The notes below the pieces were generated by a model that saw only the letters and a list, made by a program, of their open reading frames with translations, searched no databases and was not told the origin of the DNA. Shown here in pieces: positions 7,537 through 15,116 of a DNA stretch of 15,276 bases. The translations under genes were made by a program, and so were the position numbers. Each line of letters opens with the position of its first letter. Within the stretch, counting starts at the first letter, position 1. The DNA is from Bacteroidales bacterium (GTDB lineage: Bacteria; Bacteroidota; Bacteroidia; Bacteroidales; NBLH01), in the NCBI GenBank assembly GCA_029933755.1, contig JAOZNO010000014.1:1-15276 (forward strand), read 5' to 3'.

Positions 7537-8673
7537 ATGGCTAAAAGAGATTATTACGAGGTATTGGGTGTTTCAAAAGGCGCCGCAAAAGATGAATTAA
7601 AGAAGGCATACCGAAAAATGGCAATAAAATACCATCCGGATAAAAACCCTGACAATAAAGAAGCGGAAACAAAGTTTAAAGAAGCTGCTGAAGCATACGA
7701 AGTGCTTAGCAATGACCAAAAAAAGCAAAGATATGACCAGTTTGGCCATGCAGGTATGGGCGGAGCAGCTGGTGGTGGTGCTGGTGGTTTCAACATGGAC
7801 ATGGACGACATATTTTCTCATTTTGGCGACATTTTCGGTTTTGGAGGTGGAGGTGGAGGTCGCAGAGGTGGCGGAAGAAGAGTAAATAAAGGATCTAATC
7901 TTCGTATTCGTGTTAGCCTAACACTTGATGAAATTGCTAATGGTGTTGAAAAAAAGTTAAAGGTTAAAAAACATGTAAGCTGTAATGCATGTAATGGCTC
8001 AGGTGCTGCTGACCCATCAGCAATAAAAAACTGCACAACTTGTCATGGTACAGGCCAAGTTACCCGTATTGCCAATACTATTTTGGGGCAAATGCAAACA
8101 TCTTCAATTTGTCCATCTTGTGGCGGAAAAGGTAAAACAATTACAAAAAAGTGTACATCATGCTACGGTGAGGGGGTTGTACAAGCTGAAGAAGTTGTAG
8201 AAGTAAATATCCCTGCGGGTGTTTCTGAAGGAATGCAACTTTCTGTTTCAGGGAAAGGTAATGCTCCACGAGGTGGTGGAATTAATGGCGATTTACTTAT
8301 TGTTATTGAAGAAATGGATCACCCTGAATTAGTACGCCATGATAATGACTTACTATATAATCTGAATATTAGTGTTCCTGATGCGATTATAGGAATTGCT
8401 GTTGAAATACCAACATTAAATGGCAAAGTTAAGGTAAAAATTGAAGCTGGAACCCAGTCTGGGAAAATACTAAGACTAAGAGGAAAAGGACTACCCGATG
8501 TACAAGGGTATGGTCATGGCGATTTACTTGTTAAAGTATATATATATATTCCGAAAAATATTTCACGCGATGAACGAAAACTGCTGGAAAAACTAAAAGA
8601 ATCTGACAATTTCACAGCAAGATCGGTATCTGATAAAGGTTTTTTTAATAAAGTAAAAGATTTTTTCGAATAG
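7537..8673 (+). CDS. dnaJ: DnaJ, Hsp40 co-chaperone of DnaK
   Basis: DnaJ binds unfolded proteins and stimulates ATP hydrolysis by DnaK. This is a complete class I (type A) DnaJ of 378 residues: J domain at about 1-70 with the essential HPD at 33-35, Gly/Phe-rich region at about 70-115 including GGGGGG at 103-108, four CxxCxGxG zinc-binding repeats starting at Cys149, Cys166, Cys192 and Cys206, then the two C-terminal beta-barrel substrate-binding domains (about 220-345) and a dimerisation tail. All eight zinc cysteines are present. The gene follows grpE on the same strand and ends before a clear hairpin terminator. A tatatatat run inside the gene (about 8540) leaves the frame intact. Confidence 0.97.
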   Translation: MAKRDYYEVLGVSKGAAKDELKKAYRKMAIKYHPDKNPDNKEAETKFKEAAEAYEVLSNDQKKQRYDQFGHAGMGGAAGGGAGGFNMDMDDIFSHFGDIFGFGGGGGGRRGGGRRVNKGSNLRIRVSLTLDEIANGVEKKLKVKKHVSCNACNGSGAADPSAIKNCTTCHGTGQVTRIANTILGQMQTSSICPSCGGKGKTITKKCTSCYGEGVVQAEEVVEVNIPAGVSEGMQLSVSGKGNAPRGGGINGDLLIVIEEMDHPELVRHDNDLLYNLNISVPDAIIGIAVEIPTLNGKVKVKIEAGTQSGKILRLRGKGLPDVQGYGHGDLLVKVYIYIPKNISRDERKLLEKLKESDNFTARSVSDKGFFNKVKDFFE

Positions 8674-8730
8674 TTTACAAAAAGCTTAAAAATCGGTTTG
8701 CTCACATAGAAAATTCCACAAATAATCAAA

Positions 8731-8766
8731 ATGCTCATCTACTATTCAGTCGATGAGTATTTTTTT
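8731..8766 (+). terminator. Rho-independent terminator after dnaJ
   Basis: ATGCTCATC (8731-8739) pairs with GATGAGTAT (8752-8760) with one G-U pair, an inner ACT/AGT extension surrounds the loop ATTC, and seven T residues follow (8760-8766). It lies between convergent genes; on the minus strand the hairpin is followed by only a weak T-rich tract (TTTTGATTATTT), so it may also end transcription of the LpxR-like gene. Confidence 0.85.
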
Positions 8767-8776
8767 GTGCACGAGT

Positions 8777-9802
8777 TTAAAAATTAAACTGCAAACCTAC
8801 ACTTGCCCATTTATGAGAGCGACCTCCTATAAATTCCGGACTCAGCATAGTGCTTTCAAGCTGAAGCTGAAAAGATGAGTATTGTAATACAAAACATGAT
8901 TTTAGCTGCAACACAACTGGTTTTATTTCATCATGTACTAATATAAAAGGGCTATTTTTGTTAAACAAGCCGCCTTGAAGCGTTCCATTATAAACAACCA
9001 TTTTTGCAGAAGGGTTAATTGAAGCATAAATCTGAAACTTTTTAAGTCCAACACCATCCTTTCTATTTGTTTTTATTTGGCCAAAACCAGTATAGTTTGG
9101 ATTAAAATACCCCAAACGTAATTTCATTCCAACTAAAGCATCATCATACAAAGTTCCTGCACGCACAACAGTTTTTCCTATAAATTCCATAAATTTATTA
9201 CTAAAGATTTCCAGTTCTATATCATATTCATAATTTAAAATTAAATCATTTGCTACCTGATTACTCCAGCCTGCAGGAATATCATTATTGATAGCCCTAT
9301 GAAAGTATGCCTGCGTATCATAACCAAACGAATATCGACCAATAACACCAATTATAATTTCATTTACAATTTTGGTTCTTGTTTCCGGAATAAAACTGGT
9401 TCTTTTATGTCCTACATATAACACTGAACTATAGGGGCGATCATTAAATGACACATTTTCCGAATACGTATGAACAGGTGTAAAAAGTGCTTGTTCAATG
9501 CTAATTCCATAATAATTTAACCTTGCTGTTCTTACAGGAATAAGGACTCGTGAAATTGGCGATTTTTTAAAATCAGGAAAAATAAAATTAAAAACCAAAC
9601 CATTAGAATAATAATAGTCAGTTTTATAGAAAAAGTCATTCTGAAATTTAAATTCAACATAACAATCACTTGCTAAAACAGAGTCATAACTTTCTTTTTT
9701 CTGAGCAGAGAGTAAAGTTGTAGTCAAAATAAACAACAATAGAAAGAAAAACATTATTCCCCACTGAAAATGTGATTTGACATATTCCTTTTGCTTAAAC
9801 AT
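8777..9802 (-). CDS. LpxR/DUF2219-family outer-membrane protein (putative lipid A 3'-O-deacylase)
   Basis: The 341-residue protein has an N-terminal signal peptide (hydrophobic stretch about 17-32 ending LLSAQ, probable cleavage after residue ~34) and ends in an aromatic residue after alternating strands (LQFNF), as outer-membrane beta-barrels do. The LpxR/DUF2219 pattern is visible in order: QNDFFYKTDYYYSNG (54-68, the conserved ND plus S/T-N-G), GISIEQALFTP (99-109), FNDRPYSSVLY (119-129), TQAYFHRAINN (163-173, with the conserved His168) and GWSNQVANDLILNY (178-191). LpxR of Salmonella removes the 3'-acyloxyacyl chain of lipid A using Ca2+; the conserved ND and His positions support retained activity here, but substrate is inferred. 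A second in-frame Met17 would give a shorter, more conventional signal peptide, so the true start may be there. Its 3' end converges with dnaJ. Confidence 0.8.
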   Translation of the reverse strand: MFKQKEYVKSHFQWGIMFFFLLLFILTTTLLSAQKKESYDSVLASDCYVEFKFQNDFFYKTDYYYSNGLVFNFIFPDFKKSPISRVLIPVRTARLNYYGISIEQALFTPVHTYSENVSFNDRPYSSVLYVGHKRTSFIPETRTKIVNEIIIGVIGRYSFGYDTQAYFHRAINNDIPAGWSNQVANDLILNYEYDIELEIFSNKFMEFIGKTVVRAGTLYDDALVGMKLRLGYFNPNYTGFGQIKTNRKDGVGLKKFQIYASINPSAKMVVYNGTLQGGLFNKNSPFILVHDEIKPVVLQLKSCFVLQYSSFQLQLESTMLSPEFIGGRSHKWASVGLQFNF

Positions 9803-9862
9803 ATTTCACTACACTTTTATAATACTACTAATTGCATGTATATAAAGTCGGCATTTTAGAAA

Positions 9863-9932
9863 AACTTCGCAAGTTCAAAAAACTTACTAAGTTAGTACTC
9901 AACTTGCAAAGTCTTTCAGACTTGGTAAGTTT
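9863..9932. repeat. Dense palindromic repeat cluster
   Basis: Within 70 bp several overlapping inverted repeats occur: AACTT-CGC-AAGTT (9863-9875), GCAAGTT/AACTTGC (9869-9875 and 9901-9907), AACTTA-C-TAAGTT (9881-9893), AAACTTAC/GTAAGTTT (9880-9887 and 9925-9932) and AAGTCT-TTC-AGACTT (9909-9923). The AACTT/AAGTT core is thus used many times and can fold in alternative ways. It lies in the 298-bp gap between the LpxR-like gene and pgi, which otherwise holds only the pgi terminator. It resembles REP-like intergenic repeats; copy number elsewhere is unknown. Confidence 0.55.
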
Positions 9933-10043
9933 CCGGGGAAAGCACACTTTATGGACACACACGAATTATACATAGTTAATACTTTTCAATCAATTACGAA
10001 AACAAATTAATAGTATTTAAACATATTTAAGCTCTATTAACAC

Positions 10044-10073
10044 AAAAAAGGAGCTGCCAATTCTGACAGCTCC
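10044..10073 (-). terminator. Rho-independent terminator after pgi
   Basis: On the minus strand GGAGCTGTCA pairs with TGGCAGCTCC (one mismatch) around a four-base loop, followed by a T6 run (A6 at 10044-10049 on the plus strand). It begins 28 bp past the pgi stop codon. Confidence 0.88.
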
Positions 10074-10100
10074 TCAGTAATCAATTCTTTATGATTTATT

Positions 10101-11438
10101 TTATAAGCGTTTTTTTATTTCTGCTGTTTCTTTCTCAAAACCAGGTTTCTCTAGTAAAGCAAACATATTCTTTTTATAAGCCTCAACACCAGGCTGATCA
10201 AATGGATTAACGCCCAGTGCATACCCACTTATTCCACAAGCTTTTTCAAAGAAATATATAAGCTGTCCAAGGTAAAACTCATTTATTACAGGAATTTCAA
10301 TTTTTATATTCGGAACATTACCATCAATATGAGCAATAGATGTTCCCAGTTCTGCCATTTTATTAATATCGTCAATCCTCTTTCCTGAAAGGTAGTTTAA
10401 GCCATCAAGATCAAGCTCATCTTTTGGCACTGTCAATTTATTTTCAGGCAGCTTTACTGAAATTACGGTTTCAAAAATATTCCTTACCCCCTCCTGAATA
10501 TATTGCCCCATTGAATGTAAATCAGTAGTAAAATCCACACTTGCAGGAAATATCCCTTTATTTTCCTTTCCTTCACTTTCACCATACAATTGTTTCCACC
10601 ATTCTGCAATAAAATGCAATTTCGGATTATAATTTACAAGAATTTCAACTGTTTTTCCTTTCTTATAAAGTGCATTTCTTACTGCGGCATATTGTTCTGC
10701 AATATTGTTTTCATAGCGTTCATTATTACTAATACGTTTATACATATACTGTGCTCCACGTATCAATTCATTAATGTCAAAACCAGCAATAGCAATTGGT
10801 AATAGTCCTACTGGTGTTAAAACAGAATACCTTCCACCAACATCATCAGGAATCACAAAAGTCTTATATTTTTCAGTATCAGCAAGTTGTCTTAAAGCAC
10901 CTTTTTTCTCATCAGTAATAGCAATAATTCTATTGCCTGCAATTTGTTCCCCATACCTTTCTTCAAGTTCATTTTTCAGTATCCGGAAAGCAAGTGCAGG
11001 CTCTGTAGTAGTTCCGGATTTCGATATAACCGTTATACCCCACTCTTTCGAATTTAAAAATAATAACAACTCATGAAGATAATCTTCACTAATATTATGA
11101 CCGGCATAAACAATCTTAGGTTTACCAAGTTTTGTTTCAAAGTTTGAGAAGTTATTTGAAAGAGCATCAATAATAGCCTTGGCACCCAGGTACGAACCAC
11201 CTATACCGATTACCACCATCACCTCAATATCTTCAGCTATTTTTTTTGCTGTATCAATTAATTCCTGTTGGTTATTTATTTCATTTGGTAAATTTACCCA
11301 TCCAAGAAAATCATTTCCTAAACCGGTTTTATCATGAAGATCATTATTACAACGACCTGTTATTTTTGCATATTCATTAATTTCTGACTCAGAAATGAAA
11401 TTTTTAAGTCCCTCAATATTAAGGTTAATTTGTTCCAT
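10101..11438 (-). CDS. pgi: Glucose-6-phosphate isomerase
   Basis: The enzyme interconverts glucose 6-phosphate and fructose 6-phosphate in glycolysis and gluconeogenesis in the cytoplasm. The 445-residue length matches the short bacterial form (as in Firmicutes), not the ~550-residue E. coli form. Sugar-phosphate-binding SIS motifs are visible: VIGIGGSYLGAKA (76-88) and ISKSGTTTEPALA (138-150). Signature 1 is DVGGRYSVLTPVG (199-211), the catalytic Glu lies in YGESEGK (E289), a conserved DLHSMGQ (306-312) carries His308, and signature 2 is FDQPGVEAYK (413-422) with a lysine pair at 422-423. The ATG at 11438 is preceded by a candidate promoter and the gene ends at its own terminator, so it is probably transcribed alone. 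Confidence 0.97.
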   Translation of the reverse strand: MEQINLNIEGLKNFISESEINEYAKITGRCNNDLHDKTGLGNDFLGWVNLPNEINNQQELIDTAKKIAEDIEVMVVIGIGGSYLGAKAIIDALSNNFSNFETKLGKPKIVYAGHNISEDYLHELLLFLNSKEWGITVISKSGTTTEPALAFRILKNELEERYGEQIAGNRIIAITDEKKGALRQLADTEKYKTFVIPDDVGGRYSVLTPVGLLPIAIAGFDINELIRGAQYMYKRISNNERYENNIAEQYAAVRNALYKKGKTVEILVNYNPKLHFIAEWWKQLYGESEGKENKGIFPASVDFTTDLHSMGQYIQEGVRNIFETVISVKLPENKLTVPKDELDLDGLNYLSGKRIDDINKMAELGTSIAHIDGNVPNIKIEIPVINEFYLGQLIYFFEKACGISGYALGVNPFDQPGVEAYKKNMFALLEKPGFEKETAEIKKRL

Positions 11439-11464
11439 GAAAAAAGTTTAAATTAAACAATGCT

Positions 11465-11497
11465 CAAAGTTAAATCCTTTTATTTAAACAATAGCAA
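11465..11497 (-). promoter_or_regulatory. Candidate promoter of pgi
   Basis: On the minus strand TAACTTTG (11472-11465) matches the Bacteroidota -7 consensus TAnnTTTG exactly. A TTG at 11497-11495 lies 22 bp upstream as a possible weak -33 element. The start codon is 27 bp downstream of the -7 element, giving a leader of about 20 nt. Confidence 0.5.
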
Positions 11498-11542
11498 GGA
11501 CTAACTAAATAAAGTAAAAAAACTGACCGCAAACCTTTGCAC

Positions 11543-11575
11543 AAAAAAATGGCCATTAAAATTAATTAATAGCCA
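11543..11575 (-). terminator. Rho-independent terminator after the 58-residue membrane protein gene
   Basis: On the minus strand TGGCTATTAA (11575-11566) pairs with TTAATGGCCA (11559-11550), with one U-G pair, and is followed by seven T residues (A7 at 11543-11549 on the plus strand). It lies 45 bp past the stop of the small gene and upstream of the pgi promoter, so it closes the preceding minus-strand transcript. Confidence 0.78.
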
Positions 11576-11620
11576 CTTTAAAGATATAAGTTATTATTTT
11601 TCAAAACACTTCAGTTCACT

Positions 11621-11797
11621 TTACCTATTCAACCGTACAGTCTCAACGTGTTGCCCTGCACTGTGCTGAGGTTTCAGTCCAGTAATCATATAAAAATTCA
11701 AGATAATTAATACGATACCAGAAACCAGAATCAACGCTACTTCACCTCTTGAATATTCCAAAGATAATTTATTTGACAGTAATTTTTTAAATAACAT
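11621..11797 (-). CDS. Small single-pass membrane protein, 58 residues, unknown function
   Basis: Minus-strand ATG at 11797 opens a 58-codon frame ending TAA at 11621. The product starts MLFKKLLSNKLSLEYSRGE, continues with one clear transmembrane helix (about residues 20-38, VALILVSGIVLIILNFYMI) and ends in a polar tail (GLKPQHSAGQHVETVRLNR). The positive N-terminal side (four Lys, one Arg) suggests an N-in topology with the His-rich tail outside. The frame starts 75 bp after the MATE stop codon on the same strand and is followed by a strong terminator, so it may be the last gene of the MATE transcript or have its own promoter. I do not recognise a family. It could be a chance frame, but the placement before the terminator and the clean helix argue for a real gene. 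Confidence 0.6.
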   Translation of the reverse strand: MLFKKLLSNKLSLEYSRGEVALILVSGIVLIILNFYMITGLKPQHSAGQHVETVRLNR

Positions 11798-11872
11798 GAA
11801 TTTTGGGTTTAATTTGTTTGTATGAAATACTGATAGAAAACTAACGTGTTTAGTTGCGTTTTATTTATTTTT

Positions 11873-13183
11873 TTAACACTTTTTAACACTTTTATTAAAA
11901 ATAGCTCTTTTAGCATATAAGCTCTGACTGATACTCCGTGCAAGTAGAAACAGAATCATTGACATCCATAATGCATGATTGCCCATTGTATCTTTAGACA
12001 AATAATAGATGGGGAAAAATATTAAGAAGGCGGAAACCAGCATAGTATTTCGCATAAATTTGGATGCTGTTGTACCTATATAGATCCCATCCCATAGGAA
12101 ACCCGAAAAACTAACCAAAGGGATAAGGCTTATCCATAACATAAAAGGTTGTGCAGCACTGATAACATTCACATTATCTGTTAATAGAATTAAAATATTC
12201 TCTTGCAAAGCAGAATAAACAACCGTAAACAGAATAGCGAGTATTGCTCCCCAAATAAAAATATATTTCGTCATTCTTTTTAACAAAGCACTATCTTTTG
12301 CACCAAAATATCTTCCTGCCAACGCTTCTGCAGAATAAGCAAAACCATCCATTACATACGAAAACAGCAATAAATATTGTAACAAAATGGTGTTTACTGC
12401 TAAAATACGGTCACTAATTGAAGCACTTTCAATGGTAAAATAAGAAAATACAAATATGAGCGTTAGTGTTCTGATAAAAATATTTTTATTGACATCAAAA
12501 AAATCTTTAAGTAATTTGACATTTATTTTTGTGATTAAAACATTATTCAATAATAGTTTTTTATATTTTTTCAAAACAAAAACTAAGGCAATTGCAAAGC
12601 CCAAATACTGTGAAATTAAAGTGCCCAACGCAACTCCATCCGATTTCATTCCAAAACCATATACAAATAAAAGATTGAGTAAAATATTGAAAACATTTAT
12701 TAGTATAGCAAGCATCATTGGAGTTTTGGCATCTTGCATACCTACAAACCATCCATTTAAAGCATATAGTCCGATAGTAGCAGGTGCAGCATATATGCGG
12801 ATATAGAAATATTGAATTGCCAAAGTTTCAATTTGTTCACTCCCTTTTAAAAAATAAAAGCCAATTTTTTGAATAGGAAACTGAAAAAAAATAAGTAAAA
12901 CACCAGCTACTATAGCAATAAATAACGAATGTGTTAAAATATACACTAAGCTTTTCTTATCCTTCCGGCCATAAGCCTGAGCTGTAAAACCACTGGTTCC
13001 CATTCGTAAGAAAGAAAAACCCCAATAAATAAAATTAAAAATGATACCTGCAATTGCAATTGCACCCAAATACTTTTCAGAGTCAAGATGCCCCATAATG
13101 GCAAGGTCAACCAAACCCAATAAAGGCACAGTAATATTACTGATTATGTTTGGTATTGCAAGTCTTAAAATATTCCTATTCAT
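11873..13183 (-). CDS. MATE family efflux transporter (DinF/NorM-like)
   Basis: This 436-residue polytopic inner-membrane protein shows about 12 hydrophobic segments along its whole length. The N-terminus, RLAIPNIISNITVPLLGLVDLAIMGHL, is typical for the first MATE helix, and the matching start of the second six-helix half is seen near residues 225-290 with the conserved A-YVMDGFAYSAEALAGRYFGAKD region. MATE proteins export organic cations and drugs in exchange for Na+ or H+; the N-terminal pattern looks closest to the DinF branch. Substrate cannot be told from sequence. The short first loop and length fit the family, and start at ATG 13183 leaves no extra N-terminal residues. A 58-residue membrane protein follows on the same strand. 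Confidence 0.93.
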   Translation of the reverse strand: MNRNILRLAIPNIISNITVPLLGLVDLAIMGHLDSEKYLGAIAIAGIIFNFIYWGFSFLRMGTSGFTAQAYGRKDKKSLVYILTHSLFIAIVAGVLLIFFQFPIQKIGFYFLKGSEQIETLAIQYFYIRIYAAPATIGLYALNGWFVGMQDAKTPMMLAILINVFNILLNLLFVYGFGMKSDGVALGTLISQYLGFAIALVFVLKKYKKLLLNNVLITKINVKLLKDFFDVNKNIFIRTLTLIFVFSYFTIESASISDRILAVNTILLQYLLLFSYVMDGFAYSAEALAGRYFGAKDSALLKRMTKYIFIWGAILAILFTVVYSALQENILILLTDNVNVISAAQPFMLWISLIPLVSFSGFLWDGIYIGTTASKFMRNTMLVSAFLIFFPIYYLSKDTMGNHALWMSMILFLLARSISQSLYAKRAIFNKSVKKC

Positions 13184-13256
13184 TATAAAACTTAAGTATT
13201 TAATATTTTTGTATTGTCACTTATTACATTTGGTTTTTCCGTTCTCCTTACGAAAT

Positions 13257-13264
13257 CAAATATA
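13257..13264 (-). promoter_or_regulatory. Candidate -7 promoter element of the MATE gene
   Basis: On the minus strand TATATTTG matches TAnnTTTG exactly, 73 bp before the ATG. No TTTG occurs at the expected -33 distance. The predicted leader contains AAGGAGAACGG well upstream of the ATG, too far to be a ribosome-binding site. Confidence 0.35.
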
Positions 13265-13377
13265 AGAATGCAAAAATAAAGAAGTATTTCATCACAATAA
13301 ATATCTTTTTGCGATTTATTATGATTTCTATCTTTATTGATACTTTGTTATAGCACAATTAGTAACAAAATTCACTA

Positions 13378-13385
13378 AAAGGGCT
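13378..13385. repeat. Left 8-bp target-site duplication AAAGGGCT
   Basis: This octamer directly abuts the left end of the inverted-repeat element and is repeated exactly at its right end (13558-13565). Confidence 0.8.
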
Positions 13386-13557
13386 GGCTATGGTTCAGAT
13401 GTTCTGTGATACTAATAATTATTCGTTTTGTGCTAATTGACAGGTAATTAAAAATGTAGTTTTATTATTTTAATTACTAATTGCCAGTGTACTAATTACT
13501 TGCTTAAAATAGGCAATACAGATATTAAAAATATCACAGAACATCTATACTAGAGCC
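13386..13557. mobile_element. MITE-like non-autonomous element, 172 bp, with terminal inverted repeats
   Basis: The element begins GGCTATGGTTC and ends in the complementary ...TAGAGCC. Its terminal inverted repeats are 26 bp long (13386-13411 and 13532-13557) with 22 of 26 positions matching; the inner 15 bp AGATGTTCTGTGATA are perfect. Exact AAAGGGCT copies flank both ends with no intervening base, which is what target duplication by a DDE transposase leaves. The 120-bp interior has no reading frame and contains another inverted repeat (GTAATTAAAA 13444-13453, TTTTAATTAC 13468-13477). Eight-base duplications and GG-starting ends occur in families such as IS1595, IS6 and IS256, but the parent family cannot be named. 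It sits between the divergent MATE and lpd genes, where it could alter their promoters. Confidence 0.8.
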
Positions 13558-13565
13558 AAAGGGCT
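13558..13565. repeat. Right 8-bp target-site duplication AAAGGGCT
   Basis: Exact copy of 13378-13385. Together with the last bases of the element it also makes a local hairpin TAGAGCC-AAAG-GGCTCTA (13551-13568). Confidence 0.8.
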
Positions 13566-13672
13566 CTATAAAAGCAAGAGTATCAGGGCATGAAATTTTC
13601 TGAGCATTGTTGTTATTCTACTTTCAATATACATTTCTCTAAATAATGGTTTTTTATCTACTAAAAAGATAT

Positions 13673-13680
13673 TATTTTCG
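13673..13680 (+). promoter_or_regulatory. Weak candidate -7 element of lpd
   Basis: TATTTTCG differs by one base from TAnnTTTG and is followed by CAAAG, resembling the uvrD promoter context. It lies 47 bp before the lpd ATG. No clear -33 TTTG is present; the upstream tract is T-rich. Confidence 0.3.
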
Positions 13681-13727
13681 CAAAGTAAAACTCCATCAAG
13701 AAATTTAATAACTATAAAAATATAGCA

Positions 13728-15116
13728 ATGAATTACGATTTAATCATTATTGGAAGTGGTCCCGGCGGATACGTTGCTGCTATCAGAGCTTCGCAACTAG
13801 GAATGAAAACAGCCGTTATAGAACGTGCTGAATTAGGTGGGATTTGCCTGAATTGGGGCTGTATTCCTACAAAATCATTACTAAAAAGTGCTCAGGTATT
13901 TGAATATATAAACCATGCAGCAGACTATGGTATTGAAGTTGAAGGTGCTAAAGCAGATTTTAACAAAGTAATTTCACGTAGCCGTGATGTTGCCGCAGGA
14001 ATGAGTAAAGGAATTCAATTTCTTTTTAAAAAGAACAAAATTGAACATATTCAGGGTTTTGGAAAACTAACTGATAATAAAACAGTAGAAGTAACAGATG
14101 CTAATGGCGAAAAGAAAAGCTATACTGCAAAAAACTTCATTCTGGCTACCGGTGCAAGATCAAAAGAATTGCCAAACTTAAAACAAGATGGTAAAAAAAT
14201 AATTGGCTACCGCGAAGCGTTAACTTTACCAAAGCTGCCTAAATCAATGATTGTTGTAGGATCAGGAGCGATTGGTACTGAATTCGCTTATTTCTATAAA
14301 GCAATGGGTACCAACGTGACTATTGTTGAGTTTTTACCAAACCTTGTTCCTGTAGAAGATGAAGAAGTTTCAAAAACCCTTGCAAGGAATTTTAAAAAGA
14401 AAAAGGTTAAAGTAATGCTCAGCTCATCAGTTGAATCAGTTGACACTTCAGGTGATGTCTGCAAAGTGACTATAAAAACAAAAAAAGGAGAAGAACTTCA
14501 TGAAGCTGAAATTGTTCTTTCCGCAGTGGGTATTACGCCAAACCTTGAAGGAATTGGCATTGAAGAATTGGGAATAGATAAAGATAAAGATAAAATTAAA
14601 GTTAACGATTTTTATCAAACAAATATTGAAAATATTTTTGCTATTGGCGATATTGTTCATGGACCTTCGCTTGCACATGTTGCATCGGCTGAAGGTATTA
14701 CCTGTGTAGAAAAAATGGCAGGACACAACCCTCAAGCCATTGATTATAAAAATATTCCAGGCTGTACGTACACTACACCCGAAGTGGCATCAGTAGGCTT
14801 AACTGAAAAACAAGCAAGAGATAAGGGCTACGAAATTAAAGTAGGGAAATTCCCTTTTACTGCCTCTGGAAAAGCAAGTTCTGCTGGTGCAAGAGATGGT
14901 TTTGTCAAACTCATTTTCGATGCCAAATATGGCGAACTTCTTGGTGGACATTTAATTGGCGCTAATGTTACCGAAATGATTGGTGAATTAGTAGTTGCCC
15001 GAAAATTGGAAACTACAGGAAAGGAACTTATAAAAGCGATTCATCCTCACCCAACCATGTCTGAAGCAATAATGGAAGCAGCAGCAGCAGCCTATGATGA
15101 AGCAATTCATATTTAG
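13728..15116 (+). CDS. lpd: Dihydrolipoyl dehydrogenase (E3)
   Basis: This FAD flavoprotein reoxidises dihydrolipoyl groups with NAD+ in pyruvate and 2-oxoglutarate dehydrogenase complexes and the glycine cleavage system. The 462 residues show the whole class I disulfide oxidoreductase plan: FAD-binding GSGPGGYVAAIRA (9-21), redox disulfide GGICLNWGCIPTKS with Cys40 and Cys45, second FAD contact FILATGARS, NAD-binding VGSGAIGTEFAYF, FAD-contact NIFAIGDI, and the dimer-interface catalytic dyad in HPHPTMSE (His441, Glu446). The NLNWGCIPTKS context and HPHPTxSE identify lipoamide dehydrogenase and exclude glutathione or mercuric reductase. It stands alone; no E1 or E2 gene is in the window, so which complex it serves is open. 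The MITE lies about 170 bp upstream. Confidence 0.95.
   Translation: MNYDLIIIGSGPGGYVAAIRASQLGMKTAVIERAELGGICLNWGCIPTKSLLKSAQVFEYINHAADYGIEVEGAKADFNKVISRSRDVAAGMSKGIQFLFKKNKIEHIQGFGKLTDNKTVEVTDANGEKKSYTAKNFILATGARSKELPNLKQDGKKIIGYREALTLPKLPKSMIVVGSGAIGTEFAYFYKAMGTNVTIVEFLPNLVPVEDEEVSKTLARNFKKKKVKVMLSSSVESVDTSGDVCKVTIKTKKGEELHEAEIVLSAVGITPNLEGIGIEELGIDKDKDKIKVNDFYQTNIENIFAIGDIVHGPSLAHVASAEGITCVEKMAGHNPQAIDYKNIPGCTYTTPEVASVGLTEKQARDKGYEIKVGKFPFTASGKASSAGARDGFVKLIFDAKYGELLGGHLIGANVTEMIGELVVARKLETTGKELIKAIHPHPTMSEAIMEAAAAAYDEAIHI

Noticed and set aside
7830..7885. Glycine-codon repeat tract (ggtggaggtggaggt) as a microsatellite or CRISPR-like repeat
   Set aside because: It encodes the Gly-rich linker of DnaJ; no unique spacers are present.
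8538..8552. tatatatat run in dnaJ as a frameshift hotspot or pseudogene sign
   Set aside because: The reading frame and C-terminal domain continue normally to a standard length of 378 residues.
13551..13568. Hairpin TAGAGCC-AAAG-GGCTCTA as a terminator
   Set aside because: No T-run follows on either strand and no gene ends nearby; the symmetry arises from the MITE end joined to the target duplication.
14448..14735. 95-codon minus-strand frame inside lpd
   Set aside because: Antisense to conserved NAD/FAD-domain sequence of lpd and Asn/Phe/Ile-rich without domain features.
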